From Haplomitrium mnioides (Eukaryota; Marchantiophyta; Haplomitriopsida; Calobryales), in contig JBNGIS010008934.1 of NCBI GenBank assembly GCA_049999725.1, forward strand, positions 1-22,130: DNA of 22,130 bases, written 5' to 3'. Positions 1 through 9,331 of the stretch are shown piece after piece (positions within the stretch are counted from its first letter, which is position 1; every line of letters begins with the position of its first letter). The position numbers and the translations under genes are program-made. Under the pieces are notes generated by a model that was not told the origin of the DNA, did not search any database, and saw only the letters and a list, made by a program, of their open reading frames with translations.

Positions 1-386
1 CCTTTCCACAAAACCTTGTATTGAACTTGTGGATGCCGCCCGCGCTTGATAACTCTTTTCACTCTACTTCAAATTCTTCATGATCATCAACAATAATGAC
101 CAGAGGAGAAAGCTGAACACGATTTGGAAAAGAAGATGGACTAAAAACAAAAGGCTTAAGTTTAGACACATGGAACACAGGATGAATCTTCATATGAAGA
201 GGAAGTTCAAGTTTATAAGAAACGGGAGAAATAACCTGAGAAATAGAGAGAAAGACCAATCTAAGCATGAGATAACTTACGGGCGTGAGTATCTAAAGAC
301 AATGGAAGATTATGAGTGGATAACATAACTTGGTCACTTAAAACATAAGAGCAACCACGACGATGTTTATCGGCAAACTATTTTTG
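1..386 (-). pseudogene. pol: pol C-terminus and partial chromodomain of chromovirus A
   Basis: After the integrase core the protein runs through VMLSTHNLPLSLDTHARKLSHA, then a TGG-to-TAG type stop and a one-base deletion near 255-262. It then has YKLELPLHMKIHPVFHVSKL, the conserved link before the chromodomain. At 1-60 a different frame reads VIKRGRHPQVQYKVLWK, the core of a chromodomain, a histone-mark-reading module that steers chromovirus integration to heterochromatin. About ten bases are missing near 44-54 compared with copy B, which breaks the frame at the chromodomain entrance. The window ends inside the domain, so the 3' LTR is outside. Confidence 0.82.
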
Positions 387-1421
387 CTAATTTTGAGCAA
401 TAACAAGATGGTTTCTGGCATCTTGCAACGAGGAAGATAAATGAGACAAAAAGGTAGAAAGACTTGGAACATTGGAAGACAAAGAAGAAAGCAAACTATC
501 GGAAACAAGAGGATGTTGACCAGAATTAAGAAAGAAATGAGAAAAACCAGTACTTGCTTGTTTGGAGTTGTTGTATGTAAACTCCACAGCCGGTAAAAAA
601 ACTATCCCAATCCGTATGATGAATATTGATAAACGCTTGAAGCATATCCTCTACAGTACGATTTGTCTGTTCGGTTTGCCCATTTGTTTGAGGATGATAC
701 GCCGTAGACATAGATAGTTTGGTACCCAAAGTGTGAATAGCTCTGGCCAAAACTTCCCAATGAATCGTGGATCTCTATCAAATATAAGTACCTTTGGCAT
801 TCTATGATATCGAAAAACTGTATCAAAATAAATCTTTGCCAATTGTGGAGCATCCACCGTATCCACTGTTGGTGCTAGATGAATTTGTTTGCTTAGCTTA
901 TCCACAAACACCACAATGGCCATAAACCTACAAGGCATGGTTGGAAGCGAAGTGATAAGATCCAAACTTACATGTTCCCACCAAGCAGTAGAAATTGATA
1001 ATGGTTGCAGAAGACTAGCTGGTTTTTTATTTGAAGCCTTGTTTCATTGACAACTTTCACAAGAACGAACAAAGCCATGAACATCTCGAGCTAGGTTTGG
1101 CCACCACCAAGTCCATTGAAGCAACTCTATAGTTTTGTCTACTCCAATATGCCCAGAAATCATAATATCATGTGCTTCTTGTAAACATGTCATTCAAAGC
1201 CCATCATCTTGAGGAACATATATTTGATGGCCTTGATAGAGAATACCATCCCGAATGGAAAAGGTATGATACTCACTATCTTAGACTGCCAAACGTGCTC
1301 TAACAAGAGTAGAGAAGACGTCTTCTTGTAACTTTTGTCGAAATTTGTCATTGGTTGCTTCATCAAGATGTAATATACTAGCATTTGCTATCTCTAGTGT
1401 ATTTATTCGATGATCCGATCT
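387..1421 (-). pseudogene. pol: pol integrase of chromovirus A
   Basis: Enzyme that would insert the cDNA into the genome. An N-terminal HHCC zinc-binding segment is visible (EAHDIM, SGHIGV, then CESCQ) at about 1190-1045. The catalytic core has Asp in DLITSLP (960-962), Asp in DRDPRF (777-779 and 771-773) and Glu in QTEQTNR (670-672), the D,D,E triad. Stops: TAA 1281-1283, TGA 1194-1196, TGA 1044-1046. A one-base deletion in a T run near 727-730 separates the second Asp from Glu, and a one-base insertion near 592-600 shifts the C-terminal part (open 387-587). The stops at 1194 and 1044 are also present in copy B. Confidence 0.9.
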
Positions 1422-1424
1422 TCA

Positions 1425-2151
1425 AGACAATGCATCAAGAATAATGTGGAACCTTTCCAGCTTATACTCCAACTTGAAATCAAAGAGTTGTAGTTGATCT
1501 TCCCACCGATGATGACGACTTGTCATATTTTCCAAGTGGATTGCTTGAAGCAATATTGGGCTTGTGATCTGTACGCATAAGTACAGGTTTGCTCAAAAGA
1601 TAGTGTCTCCACACTTTTGTAGCATAAACCATTGTTAATTGCTCTCGATCTCTTGTAGAATAATTTCTCTCCTCCGCATTTAATCGGCGTAACATGAATG
1701 CAATTGGATGAAGTCCATCTTCAAACTCTTGTTGTAAAACCACTCCAATAGAAAAAATAGAGGCATCAAAATCAACTATCAAACACCTCTTTGGATCATA
1801 TGGTTGTAGAATTGGACGAGATGTCACCGCATCCTTGAGTTGTTGAAATGCCACTTGCTTCTTGATCGTCCATTTGAACTTTGCATCCTTCCCGAGTAAA
1901 TCCATAAGCGGTGCAGCAATATGAGCATAGTAATGAATGAATCTTGGATAAAAGCTTGCTAATCCATTAAAAGCTCAAACGTCCTTTGCATCATTTGGTG
2001 TTGGCCACTCTGCAATAGACGTGATTTTCTCTTCCTCCATCTTGATGCCATTCAGAGACACTTTATGCTCTAAATAAGTCACCTCTTGCTTCCAAAACTC
2101 ACACTTAGACTTCTTGCAATAAAACTTCCAATTGCATAGTCATTGTAGTAC
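1425..2151 (-). pseudogene. pol: pol RT connection and RNase H domain of chromovirus A
   Basis: After RT, the connection region (KSKCEFWK, then EWPTPNDAKDV) is followed at 1905-1480 by RNase H, which would degrade the RNA strand during reverse transcription. The RNase H motifs VDFDASIFSIGVVLQQ (first catalytic Asp), STRDREQL and TDHK (final Asp) are visible. Stops at 2140-2142 and 1975-1977 are TGA. At about 1555-1558, immediately after TDHK, one base appears to be inserted; the protein then continues in another frame through a basic stretch ending in LDALS, and a TGA at 1422-1424. This is the first frameshift in the element. Confidence 0.88.
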
Positions 2152-2154
2152 CTA

Positions 2155-2883
2155 TTTGAGATGAGCACAATGCTCAGTTTCACTTTTACTAAAGATAAGG
2201 ATATCGTCCAAAAATACCAACACTAACTTATCCAATAACCCATCAAAAACTCGATGCATTTGATCCATAAATATAGTCGGAGCATTAGTAAGACCAAATG
2301 TAAGAGCTTTCCATTCAAAATGCCCATACCTTGTGCGAAAAGCTGTCTTTGGTACATCATTTGGCTTGATTGGAATTTGCCAATAGCCACTTCGAAGATC
2401 CAACTTAGAAAAGAATTGTACACCACTCAATTGATCCAACAAATCATCAATACAAGGTAGAGGATAAGCATTCTTCACCGTTTGATTATTCAATCCTCGA
2501 TAATCTCTACAAAGACAAAATCCACCATCTTTCTTTGGTACAAAGAATACCGGAGCTCCCCAAGGAGAAGTACTGTATTGAATGAAATTCTTCTCAAGAA
2601 GATCCATCAATGTCTTTCAAAGCTCCTCTAATTCTTGTGGTGATAGCCGATATATAGGTCGGTTATAAAGAGTGCTTCCTAGTATCAACTCAATCCGAAA
2701 AGGCATTCCTCAATCATGTGGTAACCCCTTTGGCAAATCCTCCGGAAACACATCCGCAAACTCTTTCAGAATATCATCTATCATTACGGCATACACACGT
2801 TTTTCCCCCTTTTTACTCAAGTCCATGATAGGCTTAACCCAAACAGCAAAGACAGGCAACTCTTGTGCCACTGAATTAACATG
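2155..2883 (-). pseudogene. pol: pol reverse transcriptase domain of chromovirus A
   Basis: RNA-dependent DNA polymerase of a Ty3/gypsy element. Upstream is the linker EFADVFPEDLPKGLP, typical just before RT. Two TGA stops (2710-2712 and 2617-2619) interrupt this linker. From 2610 down to 2155 the frame is open for 152 codons and contains [38 protein letters not shown] and the catalytic FLDDIL, whose two aspartates are encoded at 2203-2208. These are the fingers and palm motifs in the correct order. The TAG at 2152 and TGA at 2140 end the open stretch. Frame and order with protease and RNase H are preserved, so this was one polyprotein. Confidence 0.93.
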
Positions 2884-3303
2884 CTAAACTGATTTAAGCT
2901 TCTTGACCAATGGTGTCGAAGACCCCAAAAGAAATTTCTTACCTTGTAAGGTAACTTGAATTTGTCGTTTTCCCCAATCAAATTGAGCGGACCTTTCTTC
3001 AAGCCAAGGCAATCCTAAAATGATGTCATATTGTACAAGTGCAATAACAAATTGCATAGATTCCGTATACTCTTTTCCAATCCTTAGAAGGAATGGCTTT
3101 TGAGAGCAAAACACGTCATGCTTTTGGCCATTAGCCATAGTCACAACACTCCCCTTGATAGGCCTATATTTTGCTTTGATTATCTTAGCAAAACGTAGTG
3201 ACATAAAATTTTTGGAACTCCCACTATCGACCAACATTCTACAAGAGTGCTCCTCAATCATACCATCAAGATGAAACAAGGTATCTCGAATTCTTGTTGG
3301 AAT
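2884..3303 (-). pseudogene. pol: pol protease domain (retropepsin-like) of chromovirus A
   Basis: Pepsin-like aspartic protease that would cleave the Gag-Pol polyprotein. The active-site motif LVDSGSS (Asp codon at 3226-3228) is intact and is followed by the flap and core region, with IILGLPWL near the end, as in Ty3/gypsy proteases. It lies in the same frame as gag, after the TAA at 3304, and ends at a TAG at 2884-2886. Of all protein domains in the window this is among the best preserved: about 131 codons are open from the ATG at 3279, with the catalytic residues kept. Copy B has lost the same active site (DSGS has become DCES). Confidence 0.85.
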
Positions 3304-4005
3304 TTAAATTCCATTAGAGCTTGCAAGGTTTTGAGAACGTTGTTTGAATGGTTGATGACGAAATCTAACTTCTGTAGCCGTGAGTAATAAGTCATGCCGC
3401 TCCGCCATACGTATTGCTTCTTCTAATTGAGTAGGCTCTCTCATAGTAACTTCTATTCTTGTGCGAGGCTTCAATCCTTGAACAAAGCGGTCTAATGCTT
3501 CTTCTTTTCTTATATCAAGAATTTGCATAATTGTATCTTGAAAATATGTCACATAACTTCTCACAGTACCAAGTTGCTTCAATTTAGCCAATCGATCTCT
3601 TGCTACTTTTGAAGCATTTATAAATCTAAATCTTAAAATCGCTCCTTCTTTGAACTCATGCCAAGAAACAATATGAGCAACAAATCCACGTTGTGCTTAT
3701 TCTATTTGATATCTCCACCAAGTCTTTGCAACTCCTTCTAATTAGCTTGCCGCAAATAGAATTTGCCGACTATCCTCTCTAATGTTTGTAGCTTCAAAAT
3801 ATTGTTCACAATCAAAAATAAAGTTCTCACAAGCACCACAAGTCACCTTTCCATCATATGCTTTTGGTGTTAGAAATCGTCCATAACTCTCTTCTTCTCG
3901 AAACATTGCTCCTTCTTTTATTCCCACATCCAAAAAGCATGAAAGATGTTCAAGTCGTTATTCCATTGCTTGAATCACCTCCTCTTGATTCTCCATGTAG
4001 CTCAT
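3304..4005 (-). pseudogene. gag: gag of chromovirus A (broken; zinc knuckle missing)
   Basis: Structural protein that would package the element RNA. I place the start at the ATG at 4003-4005, just after the PBS; a second ATG at 3994-3996 is in the same frame. Copy B shows the same region. The frame contains the retrotransposon-gag hallmark TWWR just after the stop at 3742, then FINASK and LAKLKQLGTV, and ends near AERHDLLLTATEV. Stops at 3958-3960, 3742-3744, 3697-3699 and 3304-3306 break it into four pieces, with no frameshift. No CX2CX4HX4C zinc knuckle is present between the gag core and the protease, although copy B keeps a recognisable one; about 215 bases appear deleted in A. The family assignment is firm and the gene is non-functional. 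Confidence 0.85.
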
Positions 4006-4020
4006 ACCAAAAACAAACCA

Positions 4021-4034
4021 TAGCTCTCATACCA
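4021..4034 (-). other. Primer-binding site (initiator Met-tRNA type) of chromovirus A
   Basis: On the minus strand TGGTATGAGAGCTA directly follows the LTR. It differs at one base from the common plant PBS start TGGTATCAGAGC, which pairs with the 3' end of initiator methionine tRNA and primes minus-strand DNA synthesis. A second similar stretch, TGGTATGAGCTACATGG, follows about 20 bases downstream and overlaps the gag ATG, suggesting a small local duplication. Confidence 0.75.
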
Positions 4035-4038
4035 AAAG

Positions 4039-4149
4039 TGACTTCAAAGGCAAGTAATCTAATCTTACCCTAAAAGTGACTCACTACCACTTCCTTCACT
4101 CCTCTCTATTTTCTTATAAATAGCACAACCTTATGCTTGTACTATTACA
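4039..4149 (-). repeat. 5' LTR (short or internally deleted) of chromovirus A
   Basis: Reading on the minus strand this begins TGTAATAGTACAAGC and ends in TCA just before the primer-binding site, so it has TG...CA ends. The start matches 10263 (5' of copy B) and 14623 (3' of copy B, where TG has become TT), which fixes the LTR 5' end well. It holds a TATA-like TATTTATAAG. At about 111 bp it is very short for a plant LTR; the copy at 14623-14795 is about 60 bp longer, so an internal deletion is likely. The 3' end is less certain than the 5' end. Confidence 0.7.
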
Positions 4150-4690
4150 CTGATTGAAAATTAAAGTGCCAACAATGTACACCCACTAAACAATCTTATC
4201 GATATTTTTTTATAGTGATAACTAATATGGAATTGTTGTTTTCTTTTGATCCATTCCATCAATCGTGATGTCCAAATACTTTTGACCATCAGCACAACAT
4301 TCTATTTGATGGTTTGCAAGTTTTGTTCTTTTTTTCATTTTTTTGGTTATGATGAAGAAATAGTTGGCAAACATTTCTACTTGCAGCACAAAATATACCA
4401 ATATATATTAATAATATTATGAATAATGGGATTTTGATCAAAGAGGAGTATTTTGATCAGGGGAGGCGTTTTTTACGGAAGTCGGAGATGGTCTCAGAGA
4501 TTTTAATTGAGAATTTGAAAATAAGTTTGGAAGAGTATCTTTTGCACAAAGAGTTGCAAAGAGCAACAATAAGTTTTGAATTAAGAAAGGACAAAATTAA
4601 AAATTAAATCATATTGCACACGGAGTCTTAACCAAAAAAATTGTGAAAAACAACAAAAATAACTCAGTTAATTTAAGAGACCACTAGAGG
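4150..4690. other. AT-rich spacer, no gene recognised
   Basis: Flank upstream of chromovirus A. It is AT-rich with simple A/T runs (for example 4331-4341 and 4400-4415). An open stretch at 4419-4607 resembles no family I know and lacks support. Two copies of ATTTTGATCA lie about 20 bases apart near 4432-4456. Confidence 0.5.
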
Positions 4691-5149
4691 AAATACATGT
4701 CATGCATTCACGGAGTTCCAAGTGCTCAAGAAATTACCAACAACAACAATGAATTTTATATGCCCAAGGAGTTTAAGTCTCAAGGGCACCAATATTACAA
4801 GCATATTTTGGGTTATAAACAAAAGCAATGAGTCTAGTGTGCACTTGGATTCTATGCGCATAGAGGTCTAGTATCAATCACAACAAATTTCAAGTAAGCT
4901 TTGAGTCCCAAACGTGACTTGGTTTATAAACAATATAGAATTCCCTGCACTCTTAGACAATTGTCTTGCCATGAGTTAGAACAAGCTAAAGACATGCCTA
5001 GATTCTTTGTGCGGAATGGGTTACATGAAAACAACAACAAATCTTCTTGTACTTTTAGGTTTAAGAATAATAATGCAAAATCTTTGGCATGTAAACCTCT
5101 AGCCACGCAAAGGGCTACAAAAAAAAATAACAAATCTTTTGGCATATAT
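4691..5149. repeat. Diverged start of the 93-bp repeat array
   Basis: Here AACAACAATAACAAA-like tracts alternate with ATGCGCATAG or GGCATG-like boxes, the same two building blocks as the clearer array that follows, but with irregular spacing. It includes a perfect 14-base palindrome TCTATGCGCATAGA at 4851-4864 and two copies of GCCACGCAAAGGGCTACAAA near 5100 and 5157. No coding signal. Confidence 0.55.
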
Positions 5150-5720
5150 TACTCTAGCCACGCAAAGGGCTACAAACAACAATAACAAGTCTTTGGCATG
5201 CAAATGGGTACAAATAGCAATAATAAATCATTTGCTTGTCTAGACATTATGGCGCATAGGGTTCCAATCAACAGTAACAAACCTTATACACGCATACAAA
5301 CAACAGTAAAGATTTCTAAGCTTGCCTTGACTCTTTATGCGCATAGGATTCCAACCAAAAATAACAAACCTCATACACGCATATGATCACAATCAACAAC
5401 AATGATTTCTAAAGTTGCTTAGACTCTATGTGTGCATAGAGTTCCAACCAACAATAGCAAACCCTATGTACGCATAGGGCTAAAAACAACAGTAAAGTTT
5501 TCTATGCTCTTGCTAAGACTCTGAATATACATCAGGTTTCAATCAACAATAACGAACCCTAAGAGCAGAAGGTTACAACCAAAAATAATGATTCCTAATC
5601 TTGCTTAGACTCCATGCATGTATAGGGCTCCAAGCAATAATAACAAACCATATGCCTACCAAAGGTTACAAAAACAATAAAAATCCATGTTTTCTCTTAG
5701 ACTTTACACATGAAAACTTA
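5150..5720. repeat. Tandem array, unit about 93 bp, with dyad core
   Basis: Direct reading gives a regular alternation. CAACARTAAC-like tracts start at about 5270, 5301, 5358, 5394, 5451, 5486, 5543, 5579, 5636 and 5672, with spacings alternating about 57 and 36, so the unit is about 93 bp with two half-units. The TAGACTC anchors at about 5241, 5327, 5420, 5515, 5606 and 5699 give the same period (86 to 95). Each unit contains an imperfect palindrome such as ACTCTATG...CATAGAGT (5422-5441). About six diverged units are visible. No protein-coding meaning is seen. Confidence 0.75.
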
Positions 5721-7440
5721 GTAAGTATTGCTCAACTATAATCTTTTAGGTTTTTTGAATTCAAAAAAGCCTATTAGATAAAGAATAGAAAAATAGTATA
5801 ATAGTATTGGATTGCAAAATCCAAAGCATTTTTTTCCTTTGTTAGATTCCAAAACAGATTTCTTGAGCAATGATTTAATATCTTTGCGCGTTTCACAAAT
5901 AGAAAATCTCTTGTGTTTACAATCTTGAAATTTGGAAAGTGTGTTCTCCAATGCTTTGTAAAACCAAAGCTTTTCTTAAATGCGATCGGGGTTATTCTCT
6001 TTCAAATAAGTTAAAATAGTAGTCATAAACCTCCCATTTGGTAAAATGATTGGGCAAATCAAATATTTTGTGAGATGACATTCTCTCACAATGTCATTGA
6101 AAAAATATTTCCATCCACTCACGTACAATTACCCCTCTGACACATAAATATCTCATTTCAAAAATGCTTATAAATGTCATCAAATAGTCTTCAATGTGTC
6201 ACTCTTGTACTTGAATTCCAATGAAGGAGTTGTAGTTCCGAATAAATGAAGTTTGGTTGAAGTATCAAAGCCCATACACTCATAAGGTCTAGGGTTTTGA
6301 AAATCTATTGAAGAAGCAAACTTTAGTGGCTTGACTTGTATGCTAGGTCCCATGCATGCATAAGGTTGGCACTAGCTTCACTCCTTGATCTTATGCACGC
6401 AAATGGGTCACTCTCACGATCGTCAAGTGCTGACATTTCTTGTTGAACAATCGGTATGATTTTACCAAAAATACTAGTTATCACACTTGATGCTTTTGGT
6501 TCATCAACAATTTTGTCCTTAGAATGGCAATTTGAAAACTAATCATCTTGTTATCTTATAGTGAAACTTTTTTTAGAGCAAACATCTTGAAATTCCAATT
6601 TATTTTTGTCTCTTAATGCTCATACAATTTAAAGTATACAAAAAAAGAAAAAAAATCAATGGATTAGTCATCAAACAATTACAATACACAATGGTATAAA
6701 AAACAATGTTTTTTTGGAAAACTCCACAAAATGAAAAAATAGTGAAATTTTCTAGAAAAAAAATAGAAAGAATGTTATCATCATTGCTTAATACACTAAT
6801 TAATTTTTTTTTTTTACACAAATTGATGTTGCAAAAGTTACACGAAGGATTTTTTGGCAAGAAAACTACTTTAAGAAAATTTCTATTATAAAAGTTGGGA
6901 TGGACAATTTCTTTCCATTATTACAAGCGCACTTGCGAATTTGATTTTTTTTGTCGCAAGGATTTTTGGCATTTACTTTGTATTTGGCTTTATTTTCAAT
7001 TTTTGTTTCATGTTAGCATTTATTCTACATTTTCAGCTCTGAGATTCCTTGAGTTATGATACTAGAGAAAATAGCAAGAGAGGTGGTGGGGGCCAAACTC
7101 GCTCAACCAAAACCACATTGGTATGGCAATGCTTTGAAGTTCTTAGAGATTATTAGAATAGCCAAATATTTGCTAGTCTTTTGTGGAACATTGAAAGACC
7201 ATGAAAACCATCTTTACTTGTTTCATGGAAAAAAGAAGAAATTCAATAGGGGGCTACTTGTACATGTTTCATGGTGAAAGAAGTATACAAAGCCCACATT
7301 GGGCTCCTTGTGTCATCTAAGGAGGGAATTGGACTGTACAAGACCTCCTCTAAAAAACATTGTTTTGAAGAAATCAAAGGCAATGACCCTTTCAGCTTGG
7401 ACTTGTTATAGGCAACTATTGACAAAGGGGTAAGTGTCAA
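5721..7440. other. AT-rich spacer without recognisable genes
   Basis: Low-GC DNA with long A and T runs (for example 6640-6655 and 6800-6815). The short open frames in it have no recognisable motif and overlap on both strands. Isolated ATGCATGCATAAGG-like boxes near 6345-6365 and 6395-6410 resemble the dyad cores of the neighbouring arrays. I see no LTR, terminal inverted repeat or RNA gene. Confidence 0.5.
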
Positions 7441-7467
7441 TCCTTTACGTTTTGCTTTATGCTCATG

Positions 7468-7700
7468 AGTCCATGTGTGCATGGAAATTTGAGTCCAAAC
7501 GCGTTGGACTTGTGTGTTCTTGTACAAGAACTCCAAAGTCAATGCACATATGAATTCATGAGTCCAAGTGCAAGAGGACACACAAGTTCATACATGTAGG
7601 CACTCTTATATCTATGTCCACAAGGACTCTAGAGTTCTTACGCTCACAAACTTGTGAGGCCTCATGCGTTTGGACGTGCAAGTCGATGTAGATGACAAAC
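7468..7700. repeat. Tandem array of 24-bp dyad repeats
   Basis: AGTC-type unit starts fall at 7468, 7492, 7516, 7537, 7561, 7585, 7609, 7633, 7657 and 7681, a 24-base step with one 21-base unit. Units are diverged but keep the form AGTCCA..YGYG..TGGAC, which is imperfectly self-complementary. The unit at 7516-7531 is a perfect 16-base palindrome, GTTCTTGTACAAGAAC. The core is the same as in the 26-bp array at 9332 and the 93-bp array at 5150. Although 24 is a multiple of three, stop codons and divergence argue against a peptide repeat. Confidence 0.7.
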
Positions 7701-7956
7701 AAGTTTCTTCTTGTTCTTTTTCTTATTTTTGAAAACTTTTTCTCACTTTTTTGACTTGGTTTAATTTTAAGCCATAGTGTATAACAATTACTCTTTGTTT
7801 CAATTTCCACATTTTTTGTCGATTTTGTAAATATGCACTTTCATGCAAAATAGGTCAAGCGTAATTTTGTCAAGTTAGCACACTCTCTCAAAATTTTGGA
7901 AGTCAAACAATGATTATCTGTTGCTCAATGCATTCTGCACCCAAGTGTAGAAACCT
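7701..7956. other. Spacer, nothing recognised
   Basis: AT-rich sequence between the 24-bp array and the coding-like remnant. No motif, repeat unit or RNA structure is apparent. Confidence 0.4.
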
Positions 7957-9222
7957 TTGCTTATGTTAGCATTAGTAGATCCTCATGTTCAAAAAAAGAG
8001 AAAAGCATCGGAGTCGGTAGAAATTTCAACCAAGAAAAAACCGACTCTAGCCAAGCTTTTTCATGTTGAGCCACCTGCTCAATCTTCGTCTCCTCCAAGT
8101 TCTACTCAATCAATTTCTTCTTTTTCAACTTCTAGTAGCTCAAAAGAGGAGGCAAGCCTCATCCTCAGCTATAGGCAACAATATCAAGGGCAAAGCAGAA
8201 CGGGTGCAAAAGAATGATGTTCCAAGAAAGAGAGAAGATTGGCCCTTAGACATTTTTTAACAAGAACAATAACAAGATTTGGGATAGTGCAATCTAGCGC
8301 TACATGGTTTGAGAGGAGAAAACAACAAGGTTTTTGGAGAATTTTAGCATACCAAAGCTTATGATGGAAAGTTGGGGCCTTTTCAAATAAGACAACTAAA
8401 TGAAGATTTTGTAGAATTGCTTACGCAATGTATACTTATAAACAAGTGTACATATTTTTTTTATTGTGGCGGTAGACCCAAAAGTGTGGTCTCAAGTTAG
8501 AGTTTGAAATCAAGAACCCTAACAAGTACAAGTACAAGATTTTTTGGAGAAATTATAATGCTACTGCAAGGCAACTTTTGATTGCCAAGTACGGAGCAAA
8601 GAATCCAATGCTCTCTCTATTCAACTATTATTTGCATGTTAAAATAACACAAATAAAAGCCAATATTTTTGTTATGGATGACAATTACGACGAGATATAT
8701 CAGTTGGAGATGATCTCAATCCAAAAGATTAAATACAAACACCAACGTTTTGTGGTAGGCAAAATGATTTCATCCTAAAAGATGAAAAAAATATTAGTTT
8801 TGGAGGCTTTGGAGATTAAACCAAAGTTGACTCTAGAGAAGAATGTTATTTCTTAAGACAATTGGTTTCACTTAGTCTACTTCAATGGTGAACTTTAGAA
8901 ACAACAACATCTTGTTTTTAGAATGTAGGAGAAGAACTTGGTAACGGACCAAAAGCCAAAAGCCTTGAAGAATAGAAGACATGAAGTGGAGGTCTTGGAG
9001 ATCCCTTCAAGGTCTTCTTGATGACATCAAAATTTTAGTTCTCAAGAGGGTTGAGGTTGGAGAGCTATCAATCAAAAAGATGTCTTGTGAGTTGAAGAGA
9101 GACAAAGTTTTGGTAGCTAAGGTCAAGTCTATCATTCAAAGGTTTGATGTCAAACCCAAGAGGAGGCAAAGGAGGAACATCTTATCCATATGGAGGAGTC
9201 AAAAACATCCTATTTTTATTTG
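7957..9222 (+). pseudogene. Unrecognised coding-like remnant (uncertain)
   Basis: I do not recognise this gene. At 7957-8217 an open frame starts with a basic stretch (KKRKASESVEISTKKKPT) followed by a Pro/Ser-rich tract, composition that looks more like a disordered N-terminal protein region than random AT-rich DNA. Near 8150 the plausible continuation shifts to the frame that ends at 8260 (DVPRKREDWPLDIF). Further open pieces at 8578-8778 (GAKNPMLSLFNYYLHV) and 8981-9223 (Lys-rich) may belong to the same decayed gene but are in separate frames with many stops between. It could be an old transposon ORF or chance. Confidence is low. Confidence 0.25.
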
Positions 9223-9331
9223 AGCTTTAAGAAATTTTTTGGCAACTTTCTTGCTATGTTTCAATTTTTATTTTATTTTATTTCTTGTTGATTGTAATTT
9301 GTCTTATTATAATTTTACATTTGTTCACACC

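Larger units (their letters stand above)
1..4149 (-). mobile_element. Ty3/gypsy chromovirus copy A, degenerate, truncated at window edge
   Basis: A minus-strand LTR retrotransposon. Reading from 4149 downward it shows LTR, Met-tRNA primer-binding site, gag, aspartic protease, reverse transcriptase, RNase H, integrase and the start of a chromodomain, where the window ends. That order plus a chromodomain defines chromoviruses. From the gag ATG (4003-4005) to about 1557 everything is in one frame, so gag and pol were a single ORF. Premature stops lie at 3958, 3742, 3697, 3304, 2884, 2710, 2617, 2152, 2140 and 1975, then in the shifted frame at 1422, 1281, 1194 and 1044. Small indels shift the frame near 1557, 728, 596, 258 and 50. 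The compact single-ORF design and short LTR are reminiscent of Reina-like chromoviruses, but the clade is not proven. It is not autonomous. Confidence 0.93.

Noticed and set aside
59-328. Plus-strand frame 80-328 opposite the integrase C-terminus
   Set aside because: It is the antisense shadow of chromovirus A pol.
4419-4607. Open frame on plus strand in AT-rich spacer
   Set aside because: Short, no motif, no upstream signal, and similar lengths occur by chance in several frames here.
7056-7277. 73-codon frame with a protein-like look
   Set aside because: No recognisable motif and no continuation in any frame; chance cannot be excluded.
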